64,000 bases of DNA. Source: JAJYBV01 sp021812265. Lineage in GTDB: Bacteria > Chloroflexota > Ktedonobacteria > Ktedonobacterales > JACDGC01. Below are positions 1-8,124 of this stretch, piece after piece. The stretch's first letter is position 1. Each line of letters starts with the position of its first letter. The DNA is taken from assembly GCA_027459525.1 (NCBI GenBank), contig DAIDIC010000198.1:69056-133055 (forward strand), read 5' to 3'. The position numbers were made by a program, and so were the translations under genes. Under the pieces are notes generated by a model. The model searched no databases. It saw nothing but the letters and a program-made list of their open reading frames with translations, and had not been told where the DNA came from.

Positions 1-681
1 GGAGCGCCGCAGCAAATATCCAAGCGCCGCAAGCGACACTGCCAGCGCGGCATATTCCAGAATTGTTGTTCGCCAGGGCGCGCTGCTTGTGGCGGCAGGC
101 GTTGAAGAAGCAGAGCTATAAGCGCTGCGCGGTTCAAATGGCGGATGCTGCGCATTTGGGCCGGTATCGGGCAAATGCTTCACTTGCTGAATAATACTGC
201 TATTCCCTTGGAAATACCCTGCAATAGAGCGAATATTGCTTGGAGCCGTATTTGCCGCAGCCGCAGTATCCGGCTGCACAGTTATCATGATCATAGAATA
301 CCCTGTCGCTAAATGGCCGGGAAACGATTCATCAATGATAGCCGAGCCATCGCTGGCGGTATTAAATCTGCCAATCAGCATATCAGAGCCGGTTTGAGGA
401 TTAATAAACCAAGCAGCATAGATTTGGTTGGTTAACGGCGGAAGTTTTTGCACACTAATGCGAACTTCAAAGGCAATTGGCCAAACAAGCGCGCTACCGG
501 TTGCAATGGTTGGCCCCCAATTAGAAAATCCTGATATATAGGTTAAGGGAACAGAAATTGGCTGCTCTTCCGCATACGCCGGAGCCGGCGCAGCTACTGC
601 AAAGAAAAGCGCGGCCACAACAAATAGAACTACAGCACACATCCGTTGCGCTGATGTACTGATTATTTTTTTCAAATACAT
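1..681 (-). CDS. Secreted, membrane-anchored protein (C-terminus cut by window edge)
   Basis: The frame is open from an ATG at 681 to the left edge (227 codons), so the end of the gene is outside the window. Residues 1-37 form a clear signal peptide (KK, long hydrophobic core, cleavage after PAYA). The middle (about 40-160) is a small beta-rich region with a tryptophan-rich start (YAAWFINPQTG), faintly reminiscent of the C-terminal domain of RskA-type anti-sigma factors. An LPDTG motif lies at 170-174. A Ser/Thr/Pro linker then leads to a hydrophobic helix at about 206-224 ending in RRS. The start lies 19 bases after the sigma factor gene, so it is probably the last gene seen of the motility operon. 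Function is unknown; surface location is the only safe inference. Confidence 0.7.
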   Translation of the reverse strand, partial: MYLKKIISTSAQRMCAVVLFVVAALFFAVAAPAPAYAEEQPISVPLTYISGFSNWGPTIATGSALVWPIAFEVRISVQKLPPLTNQIYAAWFINPQTGSDMLIGRFNTASDGSAIIDESFPGHLATGYSMIMITVQPDTAAAANTAPSNIRSIAGYFQGNSSIIQQVKHLPDTGPNAQHPPFEPRSAYSSASSTPAATSSAPWRTTILEYAALAVSLAALGYLLRRS

Positions 682-700
682 AGCACATCCTCCGATTTCA

Positions 701-1552
701 CTACGCAGATTGTTTCATAACGGCGCGCCGCACAGATTTTTTTGGCAAAGAAGCGCGGGTTGTCGGCTGTTCCATAAAATGGCTAAGATAGGAACGCATA
801 CGCAAAATGGCCTGAGTATGCAGCTGACACACTCTGGATTCAGAAACATCTATCACCATTGATATTTCTTTCATCGTCAATTCTTCCATATAATACAGCT
901 GCAACAGCAGGCGTTCACGCGCCGGCAGTTTTTCTAAAGCAGCTGCCAACACAGCTTGCATTTCACGCTGAATTGCTTCATCGTGCGGATCAGCCGAAGA
1001 ATGATCTTCTAACAACTCACCCAATGTAGAAGTGTCATCATCAGATCGAGAGGACATTAATGGCGCATCAAGTGATAAGATAGCTGCATTTGCGTCTATA
1101 AGCATTTGCCGGTATCGTTCAATAGAAACTCCACATTCCGCTGCAATTTCATCTTCAGTTGCTGGCCGCCCCAGCCGCTGCTCTAAATCGGCCAGTGTGC
1201 GCTCCAGTGCGCGGGAGCGAGCCATTGTCGAACGGCTCATCCAATTTAAAGTTCGCAATTGATCTATCACGGCGCCGCGAATGCGTTTCGTAGCGTAAGC
1301 CTCAAATTTTACCCCACGCGACGGTTCAAACCGATCTAGCGCGTTAATCAGTCCTATCAGTCCATAGCTCACAAGATCGTCCTGATCAAGGGTAGTTGTT
1401 GTGGGAATATTCAACCTAGCAACAACAAATGATACCATAGGCGAATATTTTTCGATCAAACGCGCGCGAATTTTTTCATCACGTGCTTCAATAAATTTTG
1501 CCCACAATATCTCGTCCTCTGTTTGAACAACATCAGTTGAGCTGTGTTCCAT
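701..1552 (-). CDS. fliA: RNA polymerase sigma factor, FliA/WhiG (sigma-28) family
   Basis: This 283-residue sigma factor has regions 2 and 3 (DLVSYGLIGLINALDRF, then RGAVIDQLRTLNW) and a region 4 helix-turn-helix (LTMKEISMVIDVSESRV) with the order and length of sigma-28 family members. These direct RNA polymerase to late flagellar and chemotaxis promoters. I start at the ATG at 1552 because GGAAGG sits about 10 bases before it; an in-frame TTG at 1570 would lie inside that ribosome binding site. It follows the PilZ gene by 46 bases and the flagellar export genes, which supports the flagellar role. No FlgM anti-sigma gene is visible beside it. Confidence 0.92.
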   Translation of the reverse strand: MEHSSTDVVQTEDEILWAKFIEARDEKIRARLIEKYSPMVSFVVARLNIPTTTTLDQDDLVSYGLIGLINALDRFEPSRGVKFEAYATKRIRGAVIDQLRTLNWMSRSTMARSRALERTLADLEQRLGRPATEDEIAAECGVSIERYRQMLIDANAAILSLDAPLMSSRSDDDTSTLGELLEDHSSADPHDEAIQREMQAVLAAALEKLPARERLLLQLYYMEELTMKEISMVIDVSESRVCQLHTQAILRMRSYLSHFMEQPTTRASLPKKSVRRAVMKQSA

Positions 1553-1598
1553 ATGCGCGATACCTTCCAATATTAGGTTTTATAAAAAAACTAGTAGT

Positions 1599-2468
1599 TT
1601 ACGCCGCCAGAAATTGTTCATGTTCAGCGTCTAAATGAGCAAGCGTGTCATCATCATGAGATGCTTCCTCTTTTTTGGTTTTCTCATCCTCATCTTCCGT
1701 AATCGCGATATGAGAATCGGCGTCATCCAAAATTTCCTCTAAGGATTTATCATCTGCAGCAGACGCCGCTACAATAATAGCTTCCGGAGAACGCCACGAT
1801 TCCATTTGGTTCCAAGACCAGGAAGTCACTCTGCCAATTGCCCAGAACAGCGTCAAGGTGATAGCAACATGAATGGCAATATCAACACCGTCAGCGCCGT
1901 TCAACAGGCCATCGACAAAAATATACGCGCCGGTTAAAAAACCCAGGCCATACGACCAGGAAGGAACCAATGGGGGCTTCGATACAACGTGTCGATCGCG
2001 GGCAGTATGATTTTGGGTTCCATCTTCTTCTCGGCGTTTTTTTTCTTCTTTCAGTTCTTTTTTAATAAACTTTGCAAGAGTATCAGATTCTTCTGGTTTC
2101 AGCGCAATAAATTCAACACCGACCAAGTATCCTTTCTGTTTTGATTTAACAAGTTTTAAGTCAGAAAGCGAAGTGAGTAAGTCTTCTGCAGCAGGGCGAA
2201 TATGCCGAACAACAGAAGGCAATACTTTTTTGACAGGAAAAACGGGTTCACCCAGCTCAACTTTTATAACTGAGCCTTCTTTCACCGGCCTTGCGCTAAA
2301 CAGCAACGCGCCGCTGATACTAATGTTTAAAATAACTCCGGCGGCCATGGGCGATTTTGTTTTTACACTGAAGTTTGCCTTGCCAGCAAGTTTAACACGC
2401 GGCGCGTAGCGTGTTGCTGTAGGTGATGGCGGCTCTATAATAATTGCTTTTTTTCCGGGCTGCGACAT
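1599..2468 (-). CDS. PilZ-domain membrane protein (probable c-di-GMP receptor)
   Basis: This 289-residue protein has a PilZ domain in its first half. The c-di-GMP binding signatures are intact: RxxxR at residues 20-24 (RYAPR) and NxSxxG at 48-53 (NISISG). A lysine-rich helix (about 130-150) follows, then two predicted membrane segments around residues 175-215 and an acidic C-terminal tail. AGGAGAG lies 8 bases before the ATG. It sits 20 bases after flhA and before the sigma factor, so it is probably co-expressed with the flagellar export apparatus and may act as a flagellar brake or adaptor. It lacks the N-terminal YcgR domain, and membrane anchoring is unusual for that role, so the output is inferred. 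Confidence 0.8.
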   Translation of the reverse strand: MSQPGKKAIIIEPPSPTATRYAPRVKLAGKANFSVKTKSPMAAGVILNISISGALLFSARPVKEGSVIKVELGEPVFPVKKVLPSVVRHIRPAAEDLLTSLSDLKLVKSKQKGYLVGVEFIALKPEESDTLAKFIKKELKEEKKRREEDGTQNHTARDRHVVSKPPLVPSWSYGLGFLTGAYIFVDGLLNGADGVDIAIHVAITLTLFWAIGRVTSWSWNQMESWRSPEAIIVAASAADDKSLEEILDDADSHIAITEDEDEKTKKEEASHDDDTLAHLDAEHEQFLAA

Positions 2469-2488
2469 GTATCACTCTCCTCACTTTT

Positions 2489-4579
2489 TCAAGACATCGC
2501 GGCCAAGGGCTGCGGAGATAGCTGAACAACACCAGCAGATTTAACATTGGGAAAAACAGACGCTTCTTCATACGAAAGCACAGCTTGGGTCGGCAAATGC
2601 CGTTCAAGCAATCGACGCAGCGCCATCCGAACCCGCATAGAAACCATAATAACCGGCTGGTGTCCTTCCATGGCAGATTTTTCAATGGCGGAAGCTATGC
2701 CTTCAAGAAGTCTTTGCATAAAAGATGATTCAATGGTCAACATTGGTCCCTGATCGGTGCGTTCCACACTATGCGCCAGCGCAATTTCAGTGTCGTTTGG
2801 CAGTGTTATTACATACAAGCCTTTATCCGATTCTTGATATTGCACACAAATAGCGCGCGCCAACGCATATCTGGCGCGCTCCGCCAAGATATCAACATCT
2901 TTATTAGTGCGCGCAGCGGCGCCAATAGCTTCTAAAATTGCCGGCAAGTCACGGATACAAACTCGTTCACGCAGCAAAAATTGTAAAACAGCTTGCACTT
3001 CACCCAAAGATAAAATAGCCGGAACAAGATCATCTACCAACGCTGGATGTGAGGCTTTTACATGGTCCATCAACTGATGCGTATCTTGCTTAGTCAGCAG
3101 AGACCATGCGTTTACCTTAATTACCTCGGTGAGGTGAGTGGCAAGAACAGACGGCGCGTCAACAACGGTATATTTTGCCGCTTCGGCAATTTCTTTCATT
3201 GCGCTGCTAATCCAAATTGCAGGCAGGCCAAAAGTCGGCTCTACCGTTGGAATGCCGTCGATCTCCTCTTCTGCCAAGCCGGAATTCATCGCCAAATATT
3301 GCGACACAAACAATTTGCCTTCGGCTACAGCCACGCCGCGAATTTTTATCACATATGTATTGGGATCGAGCGACACATCATCATGAATGCGAATAGTTGG
3401 GGTAATAATGCCCAATTCCTGCGCAATTTGCCGGCGGATAAGCGACACGCGAGTAAGGAAGTTTGCGCCGGAATTTTTATCGACCAGCGAGATAAGACCA
3501 TACCCAACTGCAAGTTCCATAGCGTCTACATCCAGCAGTTTCATTACAGATTCCGCAGAGTCATCGTTTTGCGCGCCGGCTTGCGCGGGAGCCGCCGCTT
3601 CAGCTGCAGCTTCTTTTTGCTTGTTGCGGTTTAAATAATATGCGCCGACAACACCCGAGGCGCCAATGCCCACAAATGGCAAAAATGGCATGCCGGGGAT
3701 AAGACCTATTAGGCCAATAAGCGCAGCGGCGGTGCCCATGGCGCGTGGCTGAAAGCTAAGCTGATTAATAATATCTCTGCCAAGATTGCTGCTTTTATCG
3801 CTTTCCGCGCGGGTAACAACAATGCCGGTTGCGGTAGATATTAGCAACGCCGGAATTTGCGTAACCAAACCATCGCCGATAGTGAGCAGAGAATAGCGGT
3901 TAATCGCCGTCATAATATCTAAATTATTTTGCACAACACCAATGATGATACCGCCAATGATATTAATTAAGATGATGATGATTCCTGCAGTGGCGTCGCC
4001 TTTCACAAACTTGCTGGCGCCATCCATAGCTCCGTAAAAATCTGCTTCCTGCTGAATTTTACGGCGGCGCTGCTGCGCTGTTGTCTGATCGATGACACCG
4101 GCGTTCAAATCTGCGTCTATTGCCATCTGCTTGCCGGGCATTGCGTCTAACGTAAAGCGCGCCGCAACTTCGGCGACACGGCCCGCGCCATTCGTAATAA
4201 CTACAAATTGAATGACAGTTAAGATAAGAAACACAACAATGCCAACAACGAAACTGCCACCAATAACAAATGAGCCGAATGCGTCAATAACCGGTCCGGC
4301 TTGAGCTTGCAGCAAAATCAACCGAGTCGAAGAGATATTCAACCCTAAGCGCATTAAAGTGGTAACCAGTAAAAGAGCAGGCAGCACCGAAAATTCCAGC
4401 GGCTCTTGGGTATATATTGCAACCAGTAAAATTGTGAGAGCCGCGCCAAGATTCAACACCTGCAATATGGCCAGCAGTTCAGGCGGTAAAGGCACAATCA
4501 GCAGAGCAATAACGCTGACGATTCCACCGGCCAGAAATACATCCGTATATTTCCCGAAGCGGGTTAAGAATGATGGCAT
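2489..4579 (-). CDS. flhA: Flagellar export gate protein FlhA
   Basis: This 696-residue inner-membrane component of the flagellar type III export gate has the standard FlhA layout. About eight membrane helices fill the first 320 residues, beginning TDVFLAGGIVSVIALLIVPLP, and include the conserved MRLGLNISSTRLIL and GDGLVTQIPALLIS segments. A cytosolic domain of about 350 residues follows and docks export substrates and chaperones. The start at 4579 is chosen because AAAGGAG stands 8 bases before this ATG; the longer frame to 4603 would put the binding site inside the coding region. A 200-base spacer with no visible gene separates it from flhB. Length and motifs are normal for the family. Confidence 0.96.
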   Translation of the reverse strand: MPSFLTRFGKYTDVFLAGGIVSVIALLIVPLPPELLAILQVLNLGAALTILLVAIYTQEPLEFSVLPALLLVTTLMRLGLNISSTRLILLQAQAGPVIDAFGSFVIGGSFVVGIVVFLILTVIQFVVITNGAGRVAEVAARFTLDAMPGKQMAIDADLNAGVIDQTTAQQRRRKIQQEADFYGAMDGASKFVKGDATAGIIIILINIIGGIIIGVVQNNLDIMTAINRYSLLTIGDGLVTQIPALLISTATGIVVTRAESDKSSNLGRDIINQLSFQPRAMGTAAALIGLIGLIPGMPFLPFVGIGASGVVGAYYLNRNKQKEAAAEAAAPAQAGAQNDDSAESVMKLLDVDAMELAVGYGLISLVDKNSGANFLTRVSLIRRQIAQELGIITPTIRIHDDVSLDPNTYVIKIRGVAVAEGKLFVSQYLAMNSGLAEEEIDGIPTVEPTFGLPAIWISSAMKEIAEAAKYTVVDAPSVLATHLTEVIKVNAWSLLTKQDTHQLMDHVKASHPALVDDLVPAILSLGEVQAVLQFLLRERVCIRDLPAILEAIGAAARTNKDVDILAERARYALARAICVQYQESDKGLYVITLPNDTEIALAHSVERTDQGPMLTIESSFMQRLLEGIASAIEKSAMEGHQPVIMVSMRVRMALRRLLERHLPTQAVLSYEEASVFPNVKSAGVVQLSPQPLAAMS

Positions 4580-4779
4580 GATCGTTACTCCTTTCAGGAA
4601 CACAAACCCTGTGTAAGGGCAGCTGTTTTCAAAATTTTCTCTGTACTAGCAGTTTAGTAGCGAAGCGCCTTCAGACATAATGGATATCAATCCTTAAATG
4701 TTCGTCTGGCGGTCCATAGATTTCACGGCGATTTTACATTTCAGCGCCGCGCGGCTCGCAAAATAGCCTGACCAATAGT

Positions 4780-5841
4780 TCACCAGCGCCGCTTTATGCG
4801 GTAAATAAACGCTATAACTTCCGCGACGGCGCGATACAGTTGTATAGGAATTTCGCGATCTACCTCGGCAGACGCATAAAGAGAGCGCGCCAGCGGCGGA
4901 TTTTCAATGATGGGGATGTTATATTTTCGGGCAGTTTCTTTAATCGTTTGCGCCATAAAGTCTTGCCCTTTGGCGGTTACAACCGGCGCGCGGGTTTTGC
5001 CCGATTGATAATACAACGCAACCGCAAAGTGGGTTGGGTTGGTAATAACCATGGTTGATTTTTTTACTTTATCCATCATACGTTTTTTGGCAAGAGCGCG
5101 CTGCATCCGGCGAATACGCGATTTTATTTGCGGGTTGCCTTCCAGTTCTTTTTGCTCATCACGCACTTCCTGTTTCGTCATTCGCATTTGACGGATATAG
5201 CGCCAGCGCTGAAAAGCATAATCGGCGGCAGCCAGCACACCACCAACAAGCGCAATAGAAAACAGCAGTGAATAGAGCGCGCCGCCCAGAATCTGCGGCG
5301 CAGTCGAAAGAATATCTTGTGGAGTTTGCCCAATTTGTGTTAACGTGCCCGAAATTGCTATATAAGCGGCAAACCCCAATATAGCAATGCGAACAAATTG
5401 CTTTAACATTTCAAATAGAGTTGTTAAAGAAAACATGCGCTTTAAACCGTTAGCAGGATTTATGCGATCCATCCTCGGAGTCAACAATTTAGGGGAAAAC
5501 GCCAGCCCTGTTTGCCCCAACCCTGCCGCAACTGCAATAACAAACAACGTTAACCCTAACGGCGCAAATGCGCTGACCGCATAGCCGCCTTCAATAAACA
5601 TAAGATGATATACATCTGTGACAGTAATATCACCATTGCCAGCGTTTAATAGCCCCACCCCAATTAAATTCTGTAAATTCTGCCAACTATACGACGCGGA
5701 TACCCGCAATATCATCACTGCCAACACCAGCGCAGCTGCGCCGGGCAGCTCTGCGCTGCGCGATACTTGGCCGCGCTTGCGGGCGTCGCGCAAACGCTTT
5801 GGGGTAGCCTGCTCTGTTCTTTCTTGACCGGATTCTTGCAT
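4780..5841 (-). CDS. flhB: Flagellar export switch protein FlhB
   Basis: This 353-residue protein has four membrane helices after an N-terminal basic segment (TEQATPKRLRDARKRGQVSRS, typical of FlhB). The cytosolic domain carries the self-cleaving NPTH motif at residues 268-271 (VITNPTHFAVAL). Cleavage there switches export specificity from rod/hook to filament substrates. It begins 6 bases after the fliR stop, with GGAAG reaching into the fliR end, which indicates translational coupling. Length and motif spacing are normal. Confidence 0.96.
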   Translation of the reverse strand: MQESGQERTEQATPKRLRDARKRGQVSRSAELPGAAALVLAVMILRVSASYSWQNLQNLIGVGLLNAGNGDITVTDVYHLMFIEGGYAVSAFAPLGLTLFVIAVAAGLGQTGLAFSPKLLTPRMDRINPANGLKRMFSLTTLFEMLKQFVRIAILGFAAYIAISGTLTQIGQTPQDILSTAPQILGGALYSLLFSIALVGGVLAAADYAFQRWRYIRQMRMTKQEVRDEQKELEGNPQIKSRIRRMQRALAKKRMMDKVKKSTMVITNPTHFAVALYYQSGKTRAPVVTAKGQDFMAQTIKETARKYNIPIIENPPLARSLYASAEVDREIPIQLYRAVAEVIAFIYRIKRRW

Positions 5842-5847
5842 AGCCCG

Positions 5848-6606
5848 TCACTTCCACAAAGAGATGAACGGCAATGTTTGCAATTGCTGCGCAATGGTTT
5901 CAATAACGTAGGGCAAGGAAATAAACAATACACCAATAGAAGCGGCAGCTTTCAGCGGCAAATTTAAGGCAAACATATTCAACGCAGGAATAGCGCGGTT
6001 AATCAGGCCAGTAATAAAATCTGCCAGCAGCAACGCCGCTAATAGTGGAAACGCCAACGCAAACCCATACTCCAATGCTGTAAGGCCAAGCGGTAAAAAT
6101 GTATTGATAAGCTGCTGCGAAAACATCATCTGTGTTATCGGCGCAATCATAAAACTTTTGCCCAAGGCCAGAAAAATCCAATGCTGACCATCTAATCCTA
6201 AAAATATCAATCCCGCAATAATGTTATAGACTGCGCCGCTTATGGCAATCGTATCATTTGTGCCGGCCATTTGCACACCGGGTGTTGTTATCCCAATTTG
6301 CTGGCCAACCAACGAGCCAGCCATATCTCCGGCTCGATACACTACCGTAAAAACAAAGGCAAACGCCAGTCCTATCAGCAATTCTTGCGCAAACAATACA
6401 ACCAATGACGCTGGATCTTGCGATATTACTCCGGCGTTTTGCATTTGTTCTGGAGTAAATAAAAATGCGGTTACGGCGCTTAAACCAACTTTTATCGTAA
6501 CAGGAACTTGCTGCTCAGAATAGATCGGCGCGGCAAAAAGCGCGCCAATAACTCTGGTAAAAATGAGAAAAAACACAATAAGAGCGCTGGCTGGCTGTCC
6601 TTGCAT
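5848..6606 (-). CDS. fliR: Flagellar export protein FliR
   Basis: This 252-residue polytopic membrane protein is of the FliR/YscT family, part of the export channel with FliP and FliQ. Conserved parts are the start (LIVFFLIFTRVIGALFAAPIYSEQQVP), the central GDMAGSLVGQQIG stretch and the C-terminal NLPLKAAASIGVLFISLP region. AAGGA lies 9 bases before the ATG. It sits between fliQ (30 bases upstream) and flhB (6 bases downstream), the usual order. No fusion to FlhB is present, unlike in some lineages. Confidence 0.95.
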   Translation of the reverse strand: MQGQPASALIVFFLIFTRVIGALFAAPIYSEQQVPVTIKVGLSAVTAFLFTPEQMQNAGVISQDPASLVVLFAQELLIGLAFAFVFTVVYRAGDMAGSLVGQQIGITTPGVQMAGTNDTIAISGAVYNIIAGLIFLGLDGQHWIFLALGKSFMIAPITQMMFSQQLINTFLPLGLTALEYGFALAFPLLAALLLADFITGLINRAIPALNMFALNLPLKAAASIGVLFISLPYVIETIAQQLQTLPFISLWK

Positions 6607-6636
6607 GAAATAACATCCTTTTACCGATTTACCTAT

Positions 6637-6906
6637 TTAATGAATATAATTGGGCAAATTTGAATATAAATTTGCCACAAAGTCTAACAGCGTTTGCAGC
6701 GCCCATGGCCCAACTAAAATGAGAGCCAGCGCAACTGCAACAATTTTTGGCACAAAATTAACCGCCTGTTCATTTACCTGAGTAACAGCTTGCAGCAAGC
6801 TGATTACCAAGCCAACTACTAAAGCGGTTAATAAAACTGGCGCGCTCAGTTCCAACGCGAGAAATAATGCGTTTTGCATGAGAGTTAATACGGTAGACTG
6901 TGACAT
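6637..6906 (-). CDS. fliQ: Flagellar export protein FliQ
   Basis: This 89-residue protein has two membrane helices of the FliQ/SpaQ family (LELSAPVLLTALVVGLVISLLQAVTQVNEQ, then VPKIVAVALALILVGPWALQ). The longer open frame to 6984 would add 26 residues unlike the family; the ATG at 6906 has GAGG in good position and gives the normal length. The genes normally found just before fliQ (fliO, fliP) are absent here. An SDR-type oxidoreductase gene occupies that place. Confidence 0.94.
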   Translation of the reverse strand: MSQSTVLTLMQNALFLALELSAPVLLTALVVGLVISLLQAVTQVNEQAVNFVPKIVAVALALILVGPWALQTLLDFVANLYSNLPNYIH

Positions 6907-7006
6907 TCCGCCAACCTCTTCTTTTTGGAGATTCTGGTATGAGTATATGCGCGCTATCGCAAAATCTTGAGGGGCAGAAGTCACTTAATTTGCCCGATTA
7001 CCGGGT

Positions 7007-7996
7007 CTATTTTTTTAACTGAACGCTCTGTAAGGTCTGGCGAATAGCCAAACGATGAGGCGTAGGTGTAAAAGCGCCAAAAGCTTGCGTAAATTTTGTT
7101 GTGTCTACAAGATAGGGGCGATCAAATTCATATCGCATTTCATATATTTCCCGCACAATGGGATCAAAAATACCGGCAGCCAGCAGCATCCACGGCGCTA
7201 TTACCTGAATTTTTACAGAATCACCGCGGAGTTGTGCGCCGGTTTGCGCAGTATATTCTTCTTGTAATATAGTAAGAAACTGCCGGCCGGTTATTGCTTG
7301 CGGAGATGGTATATGCCAAATTTCCCCCAGCGCTTTTTCTTGCTGCGCCAGTGTAAGCAGTCCTTCGGCAAAATCATCCACGTATATAATGGCGTGAGGT
7401 TGATCGGCAGAAACCATCCAGGGCAGAGCTTTATGATTGCGCAGCGCGTTAATAGTGCGTGTATTGACAATTAAAGAATTAAAGGCGTTAGGCCCGTAAT
7501 AATCGGGCGCGCAGCCAATGACGGCGCGAATACTGCCTTTTTTATGCTCCGCCAATATTTTTTCGCTGAGCTGGGCGCGTATGGCTCCTTTGCGTGTTAT
7601 AGGCGCATACGGCAAAGCTTCCGTAATTGATCCGGCTAATGGCGGATACATATACAAGTTATCAGCTATAATCAGCTGAGCGTTTGCGCGCGCAGCCGCC
7701 GCAATAACATTTTCCAGCATGGCTGGCAGCAGTTCTGCCCATTGGTGATATGGAGCGTTTGCGCAATAATAGATACGCTGAGCGCCATGGCAGGCAGCGA
7801 TAAGTTCATCTCTATGCAAAACATCCGCCGGATAGAATTCTGTTTTTCCGTCTTGGCTTATTTCTTGGCGGCAATGGCGGCTTATGGCGCGCGCCGGTAT
7901 ATTTTTAGCTGCAAGCGCCCTAACAACAGCCGCTCCAATACCGCTGCCGCCGCCAATGACAATTGTTTGCGCAAATGACTGCGAATCCGGTTGCAT
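7007..7996 (-). CDS. Atypical SDR / NAD-dependent epimerase-dehydratase family protein
   Basis: An N-terminal Rossmann motif (VIGGGSGIGAAVVRAL) and extended-SDR layout (about 329 residues) mark an NAD(P)-binding epimerase/dehydratase-like protein; later segments such as AIIYVDDFAEGLL and GEIWHIPS are typical of the family. The usual YxxxK catalytic pair is not clear, the nearest stretch being YAPITRKGAIRAQ, so substrate and even catalysis are uncertain. Two starts are possible: the ATG at 8005 is only one base from AGAGG, whereas the ATG at 7996 is ten bases away, so I prefer 7996. It is the first gene after a strong promoter with palindromic sites and lies 100 bases before fliQ, so it may head the motility operon. 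Confidence 0.75.
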   Translation of the reverse strand: MQPDSQSFAQTIVIGGGSGIGAAVVRALAAKNIPARAISRHCRQEISQDGKTEFYPADVLHRDELIAACHGAQRIYYCANAPYHQWAELLPAMLENVIAAAARANAQLIIADNLYMYPPLAGSITEALPYAPITRKGAIRAQLSEKILAEHKKGSIRAVIGCAPDYYGPNAFNSLIVNTRTINALRNHKALPWMVSADQPHAIIYVDDFAEGLLTLAQQEKALGEIWHIPSPQAITGRQFLTILQEEYTAQTGAQLRGDSVKIQVIAPWMLLAAGIFDPIVREIYEMRYEFDRPYLVDTTKFTQAFGAFTPTPHRLAIRQTLQSVQLKK

Positions 7997-8020
7997 ATAT
8001 GACATACCTCTTTCATGGTA

Positions 8021-8047
8021 ATCAATGTTTATAATATAAACATTGAT
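8021..8047. promoter_or_regulatory. 27-bp perfect palindrome, probable repressor operator
   Basis: The arms ATCAATGTTTATA and TATAAACATTGAT are exact reverse complements around a single central base. The site lies between the promoter at 8069-8098 and the SDR start, where a bound repressor would block transcription. Size and symmetry suit a TetR-like dimer. No regulator gene is adjacent. Confidence 0.65.
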
Positions 8048-8054
8048 ATAAATA

Positions 8055-8067
8055 TAAACACTGTTTA
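8055..8067. promoter_or_regulatory. Second palindromic operator half-pair
   Basis: TAAACA and TGTTTA flank one central base, giving a 13-bp palindrome sharing the ATAAACA core with the larger one at 8021-8047. It abuts the -10 element on the downstream side, so both sites could be read by the same repressor. Confidence 0.55.
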
Positions 8068-8068
8068 C

Positions 8069-8098
8069 ATTTTAGGGTATAAAAGAGATATTTGTCAA
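8069..8098 (-). promoter_or_regulatory. Sigma-70-type promoter upstream of the SDR/motility operon
   Basis: On the minus strand TTGACA (8098-8093) is followed after 18 bases by TAAAAT (8074-8069). The -35 is a perfect consensus match. It reads toward the SDR gene and perhaps through into fliQRBA, and is followed at once by the two palindromes. Confidence 0.65.
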
Positions 8099-8124
8099 GA
8101 CGCGCATGTATAAAATATATTGAT

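Noticed and set aside
3062..3634. 190-codon frame opposite flhA, and similar long antisense frames opposite nadE, carB, ftsZ and the DUF2298 genes
   Set aside because: They are mirror images of well-identified genes, have no ribosome binding sites and show no protein family character.
5841..5848. FliR-FlhB fusion
   Set aside because: The fliR stop codon and a separate flhB start with binding site are both intact.
6907..7006. Sigma-28 promoter before fliQ
   Set aside because: A TGCGATAG-like -10 is present, but no TAAA-type -35 occurs at the right distance.
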